Positions 47,483-58,477 of a stretch of 64,000 nt of DNA are shown here, piece after piece (position 1 is the first letter of the stretch; the number at the start of each line of letters is the position of its first letter). The translations under genes and the position numbers were made by a program. The notes beneath the pieces were generated by a model, which had not been told where the DNA came from, did no database searches, and saw nothing but the letters and a program-made list of their open reading frames with translations. This DNA comes from Calliopsis andreniformis (lineage: Eukaryota > Arthropoda > Insecta > Hymenoptera > Andrenidae), in assembly GCF_051401765.1 (NCBI RefSeq), contig NC_135066.1, forward strand, positions 23,625,501 through 23,689,500. The letters run 5' to 3'.

Positions 47483-49460
47483 TAAGGTATTTCAAATAAA
47501 CTGCGGGAGCCGTTAAGGGGGGATTCCTGGGGTGATTCTAAACAACTTTTTGCTTTGCAAAAATGTCCTCTGAAGCTTCGTTAACGAGTTATTAACGAAA
47601 AACATGGGCCAATCAGATAGCACGAATAGCGAGCGCTCGGCCGAGCAGTGACGGTGAAGAAATTACGCGTGGTATTCGCTCTCGTCGTGCTGGAGCCTTG
47701 TACAAGAAATTCAAGATCTCTACGTTCTTATCCAATTTCTCTTAAACTATTGAATGAAAACTTATGAAAAACATCAGGGAGACGTTAGCTATCACGACAC
47801 AAATTATGGAATTTTGACACATTTTTAAATCAGTTACCCAAGTTGTAAAAAATAAAAGACCAGAGAAAAAAATTGAAAAATGCCGATTTTGTATTGTAGC
47901 AATACCGGAATAATAATCATATTAATTCCGCAGATAAATGTCACTAATATTATTGTTCTCAATTTTTTTCACATTTTTCAGGTTGACAATACACCACAGT
48001 AAAAAAGTAGAAAGCAATGTTTCAGTAGTTTCCACGGATTCTACGTTATTATTATATGTATTAAAATATTGGAAATCGTAACATGTTTATTTCCCAAGAA
48101 ATGTAAAACTAACGCGTAAACGACATATGTTGCAAAATGTAGCCTGTACGAACTACATACCCAACAGTTTTTATTTCTCTATTTCACGAGATCGTTCACA
48201 CGTTTAAAAACAATGCGGCCCTGAAATGTGGCGGTCAGTTTGGATACTTTTCGCGGTACATCCGTTCCGCAGCTTCTGCGTTGCCACGACATTCTGCAGC
48301 AAAAGAAAAAAAAGGTTGTACCCTTTAGCGGCGGAAATAATGATCGATACTGACTGTTTCCTCCTGCCTTTACAGCGTTCTAGGTGCAACTTATTAGGGC
48401 TGTCACTTCTTCAATATACTCCAATTCGATTTGTCAGTTGACATGACCAAGGGAGGGTCTTTCTCGGTCAGATTCTTTTCGTGGAGGTGCTAGTCTCTTC
48501 TTCAGGTCAAAAAAGTCGAAGACAAATTCATGGGGTAAAGCAAAGGCTTATCGGATTAGTGTAGAAGATGATAACGAGTGTCTCGCAGATGTGGTCGTTT
48601 ATGAAGACAGGTATTGCTCTGTAAGTTCGAAGGAGCCATCGATACCCGAGGCCGAAGCCCGCGAGGGTCGCGTCGACCTTTCGATGCATTGGAACAGCGG
48701 AAATATGGAAGTTCCCTCCGTAAAAATATGAATGGGGAAAATTTCTTGACGTTAGACACTTGGTCAATGGATGTCTCGCACAGACAACCTCGTCGACGAG
48801 GGGAATACACATCAATTGTATTCTCATTCTTTAATTCCTTCGATGTCAGAGTTCTACGACCGACACGCATTTTATTAGGAAGCACACATAGTGACCATCT
48901 AATGTCGCTTTAAACTGTTACGCGGTTAGGAAATCATCTGGTCCCATACGGGCCCCGCTACACGTGATTACTTCCTGAGAGGTGGAGGCTTACGATTATA
49001 TTATACTTGGAAAAATAAATGAATGAATTCAATATATGTATGTAAATAACAAATATAACAAAATATATATATTCTCTAAGTTTGGCAAAGAAAATACAAT
49101 ATCCGATAAAGAAAGAAGAAGAAACAAAAGAAGAGAATACGTTAAATAATATTGCGTGCATGTATGGCCCCCTGGTGGTTACATGGGCATTTAGGATAAT
49201 CCAAAATGCCTTTGCGACATTAATGACCTTTCTGCCATGTGAATATACAAGATGAGTACGTGCTATGCTACGCGTAATTTCTTCACCGTCACTGCTCGGC
49301 CGAGCGCTCGCTATTCGTGCTATCCGATTGGTCGATGTTTTTCGTTAATAACTCATTAACAAAGCTTCAGAGGACATTTTTGCAAAGGAAAAAGTTGTTT
49401 CGAATCACCACTGGATTTCCCCCCTTAACGGCTCCCGCACTTTATTTGGGACACCCTCTA
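47483..49460. mobile_element. Fold-back element, copy 2 (right arm mostly replaced)
   Basis: The left arm 47483-48170 and loop 48180-48680 match copy 1 (19901-21410) closely. Of the right arm, only about 200 bases remain (49258-49460), from TACGCGTAATTTCTTCACCG to TTTATTTGGGACACCCTCTA. The DNA between about 48700 and 49257 is not the expected arm. Part of it (48930-49015) is a dispersed repeat found again at 58968-59053. The right end supports a consensus AGGGTGTCCCAAATAAAGTG next to TA. Confidence 0.65.
48930..49015 (+). repeat. Dispersed repeat, partner at 58968-59053
   Basis: AAATCATCTGGTCCCATACG through GAGAGGTGGAGGCTTACGAT to TATTATACTTGGAAAA is shared with the partner at high identity. 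Confidence 0.7.
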
Positions 49461-49528
49461 TACTTCCCATATATCTCCATCTTTCCATTTTTAGTCGTTC
49501 AATTCCATAGAGTCTCATAATTACATAG

Positions 49529-49777
49529 TTTACAGCTTCTTCTCGAAGTTGTCCGAAGCGATTTCACAATGCTGAACTCACCCACTGTTCGTGCCATAAA
49601 AATATCCCTCAGAACGACTTTTCACGGGACTTCTTATGGAGCATGCGTGACAATCGTGGCTCGTACAGTTACATGTATAGTGGAGGAGGAAGTTCTCAAT
49701 ACATAACTCACGTGCCAAATCTGGGCAACACGGTCCTCCTGATTAGGCGCCACGCCGCTTCGTGGGCTCCAGCTTAA
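49529..49777 (+). other. Unassigned 82-codon open frame ending in TAA
   Basis: The frame opens after a TAG, contains a possible acceptor (TAGTTTACAG, to 49535) and runs to TAA at 49775-49777. The middle reads NDFSRDFLWSMRDNRGSYSY and then a Gly/Ser turn, and the composition is protein-like. It has no early ATG and no known domain. It could be a terminal exon or a fragment of a mobile element. The G+C content is above the local background, which also favours chance openness. Confidence 0.25.
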
Positions 49778-50320
49778 CTAAGCTTCTCACCTCTTTCCTT
49801 CATTTTATTCATAACCTGACAAAAAGCATTGCCGAGATACACTATTTGTCCTTATATGAGAAGATTTAAGTCCTGGGAAAGGACTAGTTCGATAGAAGTA
49901 GATTCAATAGACAGCGCTGTGGTCATGATTTAGTTCAGAACGATCCTTAAATTACATAAAAATGCTTTGATTCCATAGCTGAATTATGGATTTTTGCTGT
50001 ACTTTGAACATTTATATTTCTGTAAATGTTTATGTTTTCTTCGTAATTAATTTCTGTTCTGTCACTTATTAATTTCTATTGTTTTTTTATTTACAAAATA
50101 TTGGTCTAATTTCTGTTCTGCCAATTATTAATTGGCATTAAATTGCGTTAAAATGTATTATTACATTACTAGTAAGTCTATCAAAATTTTCATTCTTGTA
50201 ATTGTATTAAGAAAAAATAAATTTTGTTTATGAAATGTTATAAATATAATAGAATTATCTAGAGAATAACTAGTAACAACGTCTTAAGCTTAGTTAAATA
50301 TAATCAAATTCACGTCAAGT
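49778..50320. other. No gene recognised
   Basis: AT-rich from 49930. A short direct repeat, TAATTTCTGTTCTG, occurs at about 50045 and 50105. Confidence 0.35.
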
Positions 50321-52330
50321 AATCACTACAGATACATAGTCAATTTTGTTCTGTGACGTTGCGCATAGCGCCGTCCCCGGGTTTAGTGAATTTCGTGAAA
50401 TCAGTGATAAGAAGGATCTTACGGCTCCCTTACGAAACACGTGCCAAGAGACGCCACCTGGAGGAAAATATCGTGAATTCGAATTGCTGCTAATTTCGGG
50501 TGCCTCCGTGCCGAGCGCGCACGACATTTCAAAGCTGTAGAAAACACCTGAGGGACCCCGAGGCCGATCCCGTCCCTCGGCCGTGCAGTTTCCGGATTCA
50601 GGCGCAGTATCAACACCGGATGGTACAGGAACCCTCCACTCCCGGAATTGAGGGACTTGCTGCCTCGGCGGTGGATCAGAAGAGCCGAAAAAAAATCTGC
50701 CAACTATGAATCAAGGGATGGTCCCGTGGTGCTGCCCTTTTGCAGTGGCTTAGGAAGAAGGCGAGGGTGGAGGCGAGCCTGGAGATCGTTGCTCAGGCAG
50801 CAGGAGCCATAGGAGGTCCTGAGGAAGTCTCCACGATACCGAAGAAATACGGATCGTCTTCGGAGAGGAGCGGCCTGCCCCGCGGGGTCCGCTCATACGC
50901 GCATACGCGCATGGACCATAGCGAGTACGCCAAGGAACTGTAGCACTTGTGCGGGGGAGAGGCGTGTCGCGAATCGGAGATGTCGCATCCACGCGTGCCG
51001 AGCGTAGGCACTTGTTGCCGACACGCTGCCGTTTCGAGAGCGATCTAGGAAGCGATCTACATAGATTACCTTGGTCTCAATTATCGGGCACGGAGTGCCC
51101 TAGTGCTAGGCGCGATTCGGGTTACCTCCAGGGCGTCCTCGAATATTGCGATATCGTGTAATTCGTCTCGATTGTTCTCGCAAAATTCCGGTTCGCTATG
51201 ACCGACACAAACATTGTAACGAGCGAGACCACGCGTACCGATTGTGTGTGTTTTCTATTACCGAACACCTGTAAGATCTTCCGTTGCCGTACCATCTACA
51301 CGGTTTAGATTAATTGTACATTAAACCTATGGAAGGTACTCGACGATTCGTTATTGCTTTGCCCTGAAGGCTCGATCCCTCCGCGCGTCCGGCCCACGAC
51401 TTTTCCTCTCTCCCTCCGAGCTAGCCACGGATTCCCACCATACCTGCGCTGCAAGGAACGCGTATAATTGTCGAATTTTACAGTACTTGGCACGAAAGTA
51501 CTTGGGGCCCATCCGGACAACTGTCCTTTTGTCGACTGACTTGCAGGGCAGATACGGCGAGGTTATCAGGTCTCCCTGCCTCGAACTCACAGCAGTTCTA
51601 CGTAGGGAAAATTTTCCCATATATCGGAAAATAAGTAATCTAATAAAAGTAATTAGCCTGATAGTTCGTATCGCGTTTGTTGAGTATCGCGATTTTCGGT
51701 TGCCGCTTGTCAAATTAATATTAAGCGATTGTTTTTATATAAAATATTAAATGGATCCCGAAAGTTAAGTGAACTAAATTCTACGGCTTAGTTCCCACGA
51801 ATCGATTGGGAGTTTACTTTTAAATGAGATGTCCGTACGATGACCCTCGTGTTTCTGGTTCTCATTTCCGGCGTCCGCTTCCTCCTCAGTTCCGTCTCCC
51901 TCCGATTCGTGCGTTCAGAGGCGTTAACGCTTCTAGGCATTGGCGGAAAATTGATTTCGATTTGTGTATCGACCTGAGCAAGAAGGATCTCCAGTCACTT
52001 CGATAGGAGTGGAACGACCCCTTCCCTGGTCATTCAGCGGCGATGGTGGTGGGAAGTCCCCGATCATCCCGCGACAGTGGTGGAGGAAACCTCTACCTTA
52101 GTTCGAAGGCCGTGAAAATTTGGGAGGAGGAACAAACCCTAGAATAACGCGGCTCGAACGGGCCCACGCGAGTGTTTTCCAGATGTTTTGTGGTTGTATT
52201 GTCCCGGGAGTCGACGTCAATCCTCCGAATGTCCGAACGGAGGATGAGCTGGCGTAACGGTATCGACTGCGGGGTAATACAGCCGTCGATGGTTATTGCT
52301 CGAAAGGAATATGCCACTCGACGAAAGCAG
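50320..52330. other. G+C-rich island of unknown origin
   Basis: About 2 kb stand out as roughly half G+C by eye within very AT-rich DNA. Many overlapping frames of 60-120 codons occur on both strands. They include 51351-51713 (minus) and a plus frame at 51824-52006 whose end reads HWRKIDFDLCIDLSKKD. None has a clear domain. The palindromic words CGCATACGCGCATACGCGCA (about 50895) and TGCCCTAGTGCTAGGC are noticeable. Possibilities are an unrecognised LTR element, a CpG-type promoter region, or foreign DNA; I cannot decide. Confidence 0.35.
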
Positions 52331-53600
52331 GAAATTATTTTATGAATTTGCCAGATGTGGAATTTTCGAAAGGACGGCTAAATAGGCAAATTGTCTAAAT
52401 AAATCTCGGATCCCCACATATGGCAACAATAAACAACGATTGCTTCGTCGAACAGAACAAATTTGACATTAAATTACTTTTATAGGTACAGAGTCAATTT
52501 AATGCCAAGTCACCGCTAGTGATATTAAAACGATGGTCACCATTTGAAGGTTAACAATTATCAACCAATTAGTGGGTAAGAGATCACCATGAGATACATT
52601 TCTTTTCGACCTTACCATGTTTTCCTTGGTAGTGAATGATACCTTCATCCCAAGAGTGATATGCGGACCGCGTCAGCAAGGAGAAAATTCCACCAAGTAA
52701 TGAAGACGTATTATAAAAAACGGTTGTAAAGGAATTCATAAAAAGAGTAAAAAAATGCATTTTTAATTATTGTGGACATCATTAAAAATCGTCATCATTA
52801 AAAAACTTCTATTATTGTTTTAATTAAACAAGGTAAATACCTAGTACTTAAGTTTTGTTCATTTAGATTGTCTTCAATGATCGTTCATTTTTCTGGTAGC
52901 GATTCCTGTTTATCTAACTCTGTATTGTACGAAATAATCACATAAGGCAACTCGTAGAACTTTTCTCAGCAAATGCCATCGCGTAATAAATAAAGAAATG
53001 AGAAGTTTTATTTAAAGGTAATAATTAGGTTTTAAAATTTCCCCCAGAACTCTATCTATTAAAAAATCACTTACACCATATAATGGTGCCCCTTTACACC
53101 AAATAATTTTTGTAAGAATATTCTTTTTTTATCACACCAGTTGTTCACAAGATATTCGACCGTTTCCAGATAAAAGAAATACCTTGTATAAGAGGGTAGA
53201 CCCGGGTATGACAAGGCGACGATATAACATTGAACTTTCTTCTCTTGCATGAACTCTTTCGCAACTCAAAATTTTCTCATGTAAGGACGAAAAATAGGCT
53301 GTCGTAAATTCATATCTCAACTTTGCTTTTTGTTCGGTTGTCGATAAAACAGAGTAAAACATGTAACAAGTTTACTTGGGTTTGTGTAAACAAAGCAGCG
53401 GTTACAAACTCACTCATTTAGTTGCAGCAGGTTACAGGTCTATTCACACATAACCGTATCGTGATCTTACCATGACTGTGCCGCAACTGTAATTTGTTTC
53501 AGTGCTTGCATAACAGTCTTTGCAAGTTCAGTCACTGAACTTTCTCCTTATTTAAAAGCACCAACTTTAACTTTTTCTTATATTCTGACTTAGGAATAAA
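52331..53600. other. No gene recognised
   Basis: AT-rich DNA without repeat partner or convincing frame. Confidence 0.4.
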
Positions 53601-53615
53601 ATAAGTTAAAAATAT

Positions 53616-53884
53616 TGTTACGGACCGTTTGCGTATTACGCGCGTCGCGAGCTCGCGTTCGTCGCGGAGACGTTATTGCAGTGACACGAATTATCAAACT
53701 AATTTATTTACAATGATAAGACACTTTACAGCGCTTATAAGTTCTAGTTCTTGGTTCGCTCGGTATTTACTCGTTGATTGTTGTCAGAAGACTCTCTTTA
53801 ATCGATCATTTTTGACCTCTTTAACCGCCTTTTTGTTCTTCGGTGCGAGCACAGCAGGCATTGTCCATGTACCTGGTGCTCACA
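53616..53884 (-). mobile_element. Probable solo LTR on the minus strand
   Basis: On the minus strand the unit begins TGTGAGCACCAGG and ends GGTCCGTAACA. It carries CTTATAAGC (TATA-like), then AATAAA about 40 bases later, then a G+C-rich tail. No exact target duplication is visible; the flanks are A/T-rich on both sides. The plus frame at 53629-53895 is a by-product. Confidence 0.4.
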
Positions 53885-53929
53885 AAAATATATAAAATTC
53901 TATTTCTGGAATATAGGCAAAACTGCTAA

Positions 53930-54250
53930 AAGCAATTTTGCTTGTAATTGTTCTGCGCAACTACAATTACAATCACGATTATAATCGTAATTGCATACCT
54001 GGAACAATTAAAATTGTAATCGCCACTGCAGTCGCCCTGCAATCACGTTTAACAATTACAATTGTAATTGCGGAAATGGCAATTACGATTGTAATCGTCA
54101 CTATAATCATCCCGTAATTACATTTGAGAATTACAATCGTAATTGCGGCCAATGACAATTAACGATTACAGACAGTAATCTGTAATTGAAGTTGCAATTA
54201 CATTGTAATTGTAATTAGTAATTAGTAATTATAAATTAGTAATTAGATAA
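53930..54250. repeat. Palindromic simple-sequence region (AATTACAATTGTAATT words)
   Basis: The region is built from words such as CAATTACAATTGTAATTG, GATTATAATCGTAATT and TAATTAGTAATTAGTAATTA. Word spacing is irregular, so it is not a simple tandem array. Because the words are near-palindromes, the whole can fold back at many points. Confidence 0.8.
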
Positions 54251-55179
54251 CATTTTGCCCAACTCTGCAAGAAAATCTAACTTTCAAGGTAAAGATACGG
54301 TTTGAATACGAGCGGAAAAATGTACAGCCAAATTTTAACCGCTCCATTCCAAAGCTCGAGAACGATACTGTTTAGCACTGTCACGGGCAGCACTGCACCG
54401 TATAGCACGACTGTGTGAATCCTCCTTAAGAAGTACGATAGTATCGCGACGATGCCAAGTAGGTATACGTTTGTGGTCATTCTAATAACAAATTCAATTT
54501 TTTGCACCACTTTATACGTATCAACGGTTTTAATTTAATTATTATACGAGAAGCCATGTGTGTCATTGGCCATTAAAGATCAAATTCCTTTTTGTACTTA
54601 GAACTTTGATGTGTTTAAGAATATAAGAATGATTAGTTGTGATGTTTATAATTACTTTCATCTTAAATAAACAGTATTTTTAGCGTGCTTTGCAACTTTC
54701 TTGTTCGGAGAGTTTGTGCCAAATTTGAAGTAAAATAAGAAACCTTATACATATTTTAATGTACTGTACTGACCAATAGAATTACAACATTTGCTAAACA
54801 TAAGATCTGCTGAAAATGAAAGTAATTATAATCATGATAATTAAATACATTTAAATTGTTATACACGTCAAAATTTTAAATAAAACAGGTCTTTAAATTT
54901 AGTCTTTAATCACCAATAACACAGACGATTTGTTCTCACGTAACAGTTAAATCCAAAAGCATTAACACCTATAAGGTTGTGTAATTTGAATAGCCACTAC
55001 TGTATATGCGAACTATAACCGCGTACATATTTACTGTAGTTTTGCGTATGGAAAAATTGAATCGTGAATATCACTGGATCCACAACTTAAATCTAAAATT
55101 CAATGGTTCTTCTCCAGTGCTGTCTACGTGTCCGTTTGTCCAGGTATCCATTTGTCTGTTGCGGATTAAAGGCGCATGG
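54251..55179. other. No gene recognised
   Basis: AT-rich. The 77-codon minus frame at 54277-54510 is hydrophobic without a recognised family. Confidence 0.4.
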
Positions 55180-55689
55180 GTGACCATTAGGGTGGACCTT
55201 AGCTATACTTGACAAAAGTTATTTTGCTAGATTCTTTTAGTCTCACACCTCAGAATTGTGACACTTGCTAAGAAAATGATCTGGAAAAAATTTGGGGTCA
55301 ATTGGAGCATGGGAAATGGACGCGCATCAAATTTGAAAATTTTTTAATTTCTTAATTTTAACATAAATATATGTTGTGATATATCGTTGAATTTGTCTTT
55401 TTTTCTCTTTAAAGATACACAGATAACATAAACAATTATTAATAGAAAAAACACCCGTAACCTTGAAAACTCGAAAAAATGACCTTGAAAAAATTTTTTT
55501 TTATCATTATATTCACTTTCTTATATCCTACAACTTTTGTTTAAAGAGTTTTTTAATATATTCATAACTAACAGAGATATTAAATTACTTAATTAATTAA
55601 TACGCTCCAAAAAAAAAGAGTTCCAAGATCGAAAATAAGAAATTATTATAAACATTATGGAAAATATGAAAAGAGATGACATCAAAGTA

Positions 55690-55890
55690 TTTCGTCCAAG
55701 ATTTGCTGACGGACTCGTCAGTAAGGCCAGCATATCCTGTCTTAATTCTTGATACAACGTGTTACGTTACTTGCCTGGAATTGAAGGTACATATCATGTA
55801 AGTTTTTAAATTATGTATACAAATGTAGCAAGCGTTTCGTCCCAGATCTGCTTGTGGACGTTCGGTAAGACTATGCAGATCCTGCCCTAG
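55690..55890 (+). repeat. Diverged direct repeat pair inside the transposon
   Basis: TTTCGTCCAAGATTTGCTGA at 55690 and TTTCGTCCCAGATCTGCTTG at 55835 start two ~55-bp units, both ending in an AGATCCTGCC / ATATCCTGTC segment. Offset about 145 bases. Confidence 0.7.
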
Positions 55891-55901
55891 ACGGGACTGT
55901 A

Positions 55902-56006
55902 TTAACCCTTTCGAATAAATTACAAAAGAAAGTGTAATGCATACATCAACTATAGTTTAAAAACCCTAGTGAGACATATACGTTTAGCTGATCACGAAAA
56001 GGTTAA
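55902..56006. mobile_element. TTAA-flanked mini-element nested in the transposon
   Basis: TTAACCCTTTCG at 55902 is matched by the complement CGAAAAGGTTAA ending at 56006. Total length is 105 bp. It resembles a piggyBac-type MITE with short ends, inserted between the right end of the coding frame and the direct repeats. Confidence 0.5.
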
Positions 56007-56085
56007 CAAGCAATCTTCAATACGTCTCAAAAATTCAATTAGTCACGGAGGGATTGATCAGGCGTTTGTATGTATTAAAAATGCT

Positions 56086-56968
56086 TTAGAAATCTTTTGA
56101 CAAATTCTGCTTTGTGATGTCAGGATAATGTTTTTGGTATTCCATCACATTTTGTAATATGCATTGTTTCTCCTCTTTGTTTTTAGATATTTTATTATAT
56201 TCTTCCATAAGTTTAACGCCCCGCTCAGCGGTGTCATTGACAACCTTAATGCTTTTAACAATGTTTAGCCCAATTTTGAAATCAGGGTCATCATTCCATG
56301 TCGAAGGGTCTTTTTCCAAAAATGTTGTCGGTATTAAAAATCTTTGGAAGAATCGTTTGGAATTTGGAGAAATAAAATATTCCATTTTTTTGTCCATATA
56401 GTGATGCACATCCTTCGAAAGGATTTTATATTTTTTAATGCATTCTTTATCGTCACTATCTGTACTGGCATTTATTGCCTCTACCATTTGCACTTTCGTT
56501 TCATATGGTACGGCACTATCGAAAAATGACAATGCAGCCGTTTCTGGTGCCAAGTACCATAAATGGTTAATTAATTTGTTCATCGCAGTACGGCTTATTG
56601 TATCATCAATTTGACGATAAGCGTACAAATTTTGTAAAAATTCTAAACTTTGCCGCAGAGCTTCTACTGCGATTGGAGCTTGCATCCACGCTTTTAAGTA
56701 TAAATTAGCAAGGAGAATACAAATGTCCCGAATCCCAGTGGTCTCTTCGCTAGTCAAAGTAAATTCTTCTCTGAATAAATATATTTTTAAACAATATATT
56801 GCCTTGGCCATCCATCGAGCGTGATGAAAAGCTCCCGGAGCTCGAAAAGCATAATTTTTTTGCAAAATTTCCGCCTAAGAAAATAATTGAGAGTTCCAAA
56901 AATTCTCGGTAATCTTCCCGTGGTTGTTGTTTGTGTTTTAAAGTTTGCATTGCAAACTCACATTTCAA
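56086..56968 (-). pseudogene. Transposase-like protein, C-terminal part, frameshifted
   Basis: The main frame (56865 down to 56086, 259 codons) is the largest in the window. It contains PGAFHHARWMAKAIYCLKIY near its start, a helical middle and NDTAERGVKLMEEYN near its C-terminus. I recall such motifs from unannotated proteins repeated in several insect and cnidarian genomes, but no function was attached. The coding continues upstream in another frame (56968-56870; QPREDYREFLELSIIFLGG), so a one-base shift lies near the A7 run at about 56852-56858. The surrounding TIRs and target duplication make it a transposon protein; an RNase H-like transposase core is inference. The N-terminal half is missing. 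Confidence 0.7.
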
Positions 56969-57138
56969 TATATTTACGAATTAAGCATTTAAGAAACAAA
57001 TTTGATGCGCGTCCATTTCTCATGATCCAATCGACCCCAAATTTTTTCAAGATCATTTTCTCAGCAAGTGTCACAATTCTGGGGGGTGAGATTGAAAAAA
57101 TTTTTTGGTCCAAAAATAAGGTCCACCCTAGTGACCAT

Positions 57139-57289
57139 ACATTATGGGAGTTTTATAAATGCATTATGGTAAATAAATCCGAATGTATTTATTGCAGATA
57201 AATCCGAATACAACTAATGTCGTATTTCATAAATATGTGTTACGATGCATTTTTATTTCCTCAGAATATACATATATAATATATGTATA
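57139..57289. other. Flank of the transposon
   Basis: Short AT-rich stretch, nothing recognised. Confidence 0.4.
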
Positions 57290-57490
57290 TGGTGTTTTCA
57301 AACAGATGGGACATTTTTGAAGGATAAGTTCTACGTATATAGATAACACAAAAAGTTGATATGAACATATGTGCCGAAATGCTTAGTTTTTTAGTTATAC
57401 GCTATTTTGTGTTGCATAAAACGTTGGGTCAAATGCCGTAAAAATATGAAAAACGTAAGACACTTCTGGAGGATTGGTTCTAAATAAAAA
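57290..57490 (+). repeat. Fragment of the 58478 repeat family
   Basis: GATGGGACATTTTTGAAGGA and TTAGTTATACGCTATTTTGTG match parts of 58478-58925; the second segment matches on the complementary strand. It looks like a shortened copy. Confidence 0.5.
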
Positions 57491-58225
57491 ACAACGAAAA
57501 AAGTGTAAATAAAGAAAGACATGAAATATGAAAAATAATTGTAACTGTATTAAGCCTCAAAGTTTAACAAGTTTATTTTCTTTTGTTATACAAGTTTAAA
57601 TACCAGTGATTTTCTATATGAAACTGTTATTTTTTCGTATACACGTAGAAATATCCTATGACTAAAATAAAATGGTATTTAGACTTACTTTTATTAACAA
57701 ATTTTCTCCTAATCTAATCCTAATTTAGCTCTAAAAAGCAGCTAATCTACAAAAATCAAGTTCAACTCAAAATAAATTTATCGCAATTTATTGAAACCAT
57801 AATAGCTGTATCAGCAAAAAATATTTGCTTCCATTGGTCTTTTAATTGTTTGAAATGGGGATTCGTAGAATTTTTTAAGAATTCCGCAGTTATGGGTGAA
57901 ACACGGTGAGCGAGTTTCATTACTGAAAAATTAAAACGTACTCGTTGAAAGTGTAATTAAGTTTCGACGCGCCTAATAATGTTAGTTAAAATTCCAGTGG
58001 AATTTAAGTTGCTGTGCTCCAGTAAAATTAGTTCTCCCCCACGCAACGGTAAATGTACGCTCAAATGCTTAAAAAAAGAAACAATTTCAATGTTCCTGGA
58101 AATCATAGTTCAAACTATTTACTGACTTTTGCTTTATATAGAGAAGTAATTTCAAGTTCAAATTTTTCTGTAAATATGAATATATTCTTCCTCAATAGTT
58201 TTTTCATATATTTTCGATGCGGTAA
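57491..58225. other. No gene recognised
   Basis: AT-rich DNA without repeat partner or coding signal. Confidence 0.4.
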
Positions 58226-58228
58226 AGA

Positions 58229-58276
58229 AGAAGTATCAGAATACATGATTAAGGAAGTATCAGAATACATGATTTC
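58229..58276 (+). repeat. 24-bp tandem duplication
   Basis: AAGTATCAGAATACATGATT occurs at 58231 and again at 58255, an exact 24-base step. Confidence 0.9.
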
Positions 58277-58477
58277 TTGCATATACACCAGGGCATCACA
58301 GCTACATTACATTTAATTTACAGCAAAATTACCGGCCGTGCATGAAACGACGATGAGAAAATTTCCTGACGACCTTAACTAACTTATTCTAGAGTGCATG
58401 AAACGTGTAGAATTCTTCTATTCTAAGTTTCAGTATTATTTTTTATGTCAAGGCACACTATAATAACTATACAATGT

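Larger units (their letters stand above)
55188..57130 (-). mobile_element. 1.94-kb TIR transposon, 8-bp duplication GTGACCAT
   Basis: The ends TAGGGTGGACCTTA are inverted, and the TIRs extend about 135-150 bases (55188-55339 and 56997-57130), including CAGAATTGTGACACTTGCT and TGGACGCGCATCAAATTTG. GTGACCAT flanks both sides (55180-55187 and 57131-57138). The 8-bp duplication and the TAGGG end (YARNG type) fit hAT, though P-type elements also make 8 bp. The body carries the C-terminal part of a transposase-like frame on the minus strand. A TTAA-flanked MITE (55902-56006) is nested inside. Confidence 0.9.

Noticed and set aside
48528..48913. Overlapping ~100-codon frames on both strands
   Set aside because: They span the border between the fold-back loop and the replaced right arm, so they are chance frames in composite DNA.
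56086..56865. Endogenous viral element as explanation for the 259-codon frame
   Set aside because: Long TIRs and an exact 8-bp duplication bracket the frame, which fits a DNA transposon. No viral hallmark is visible.
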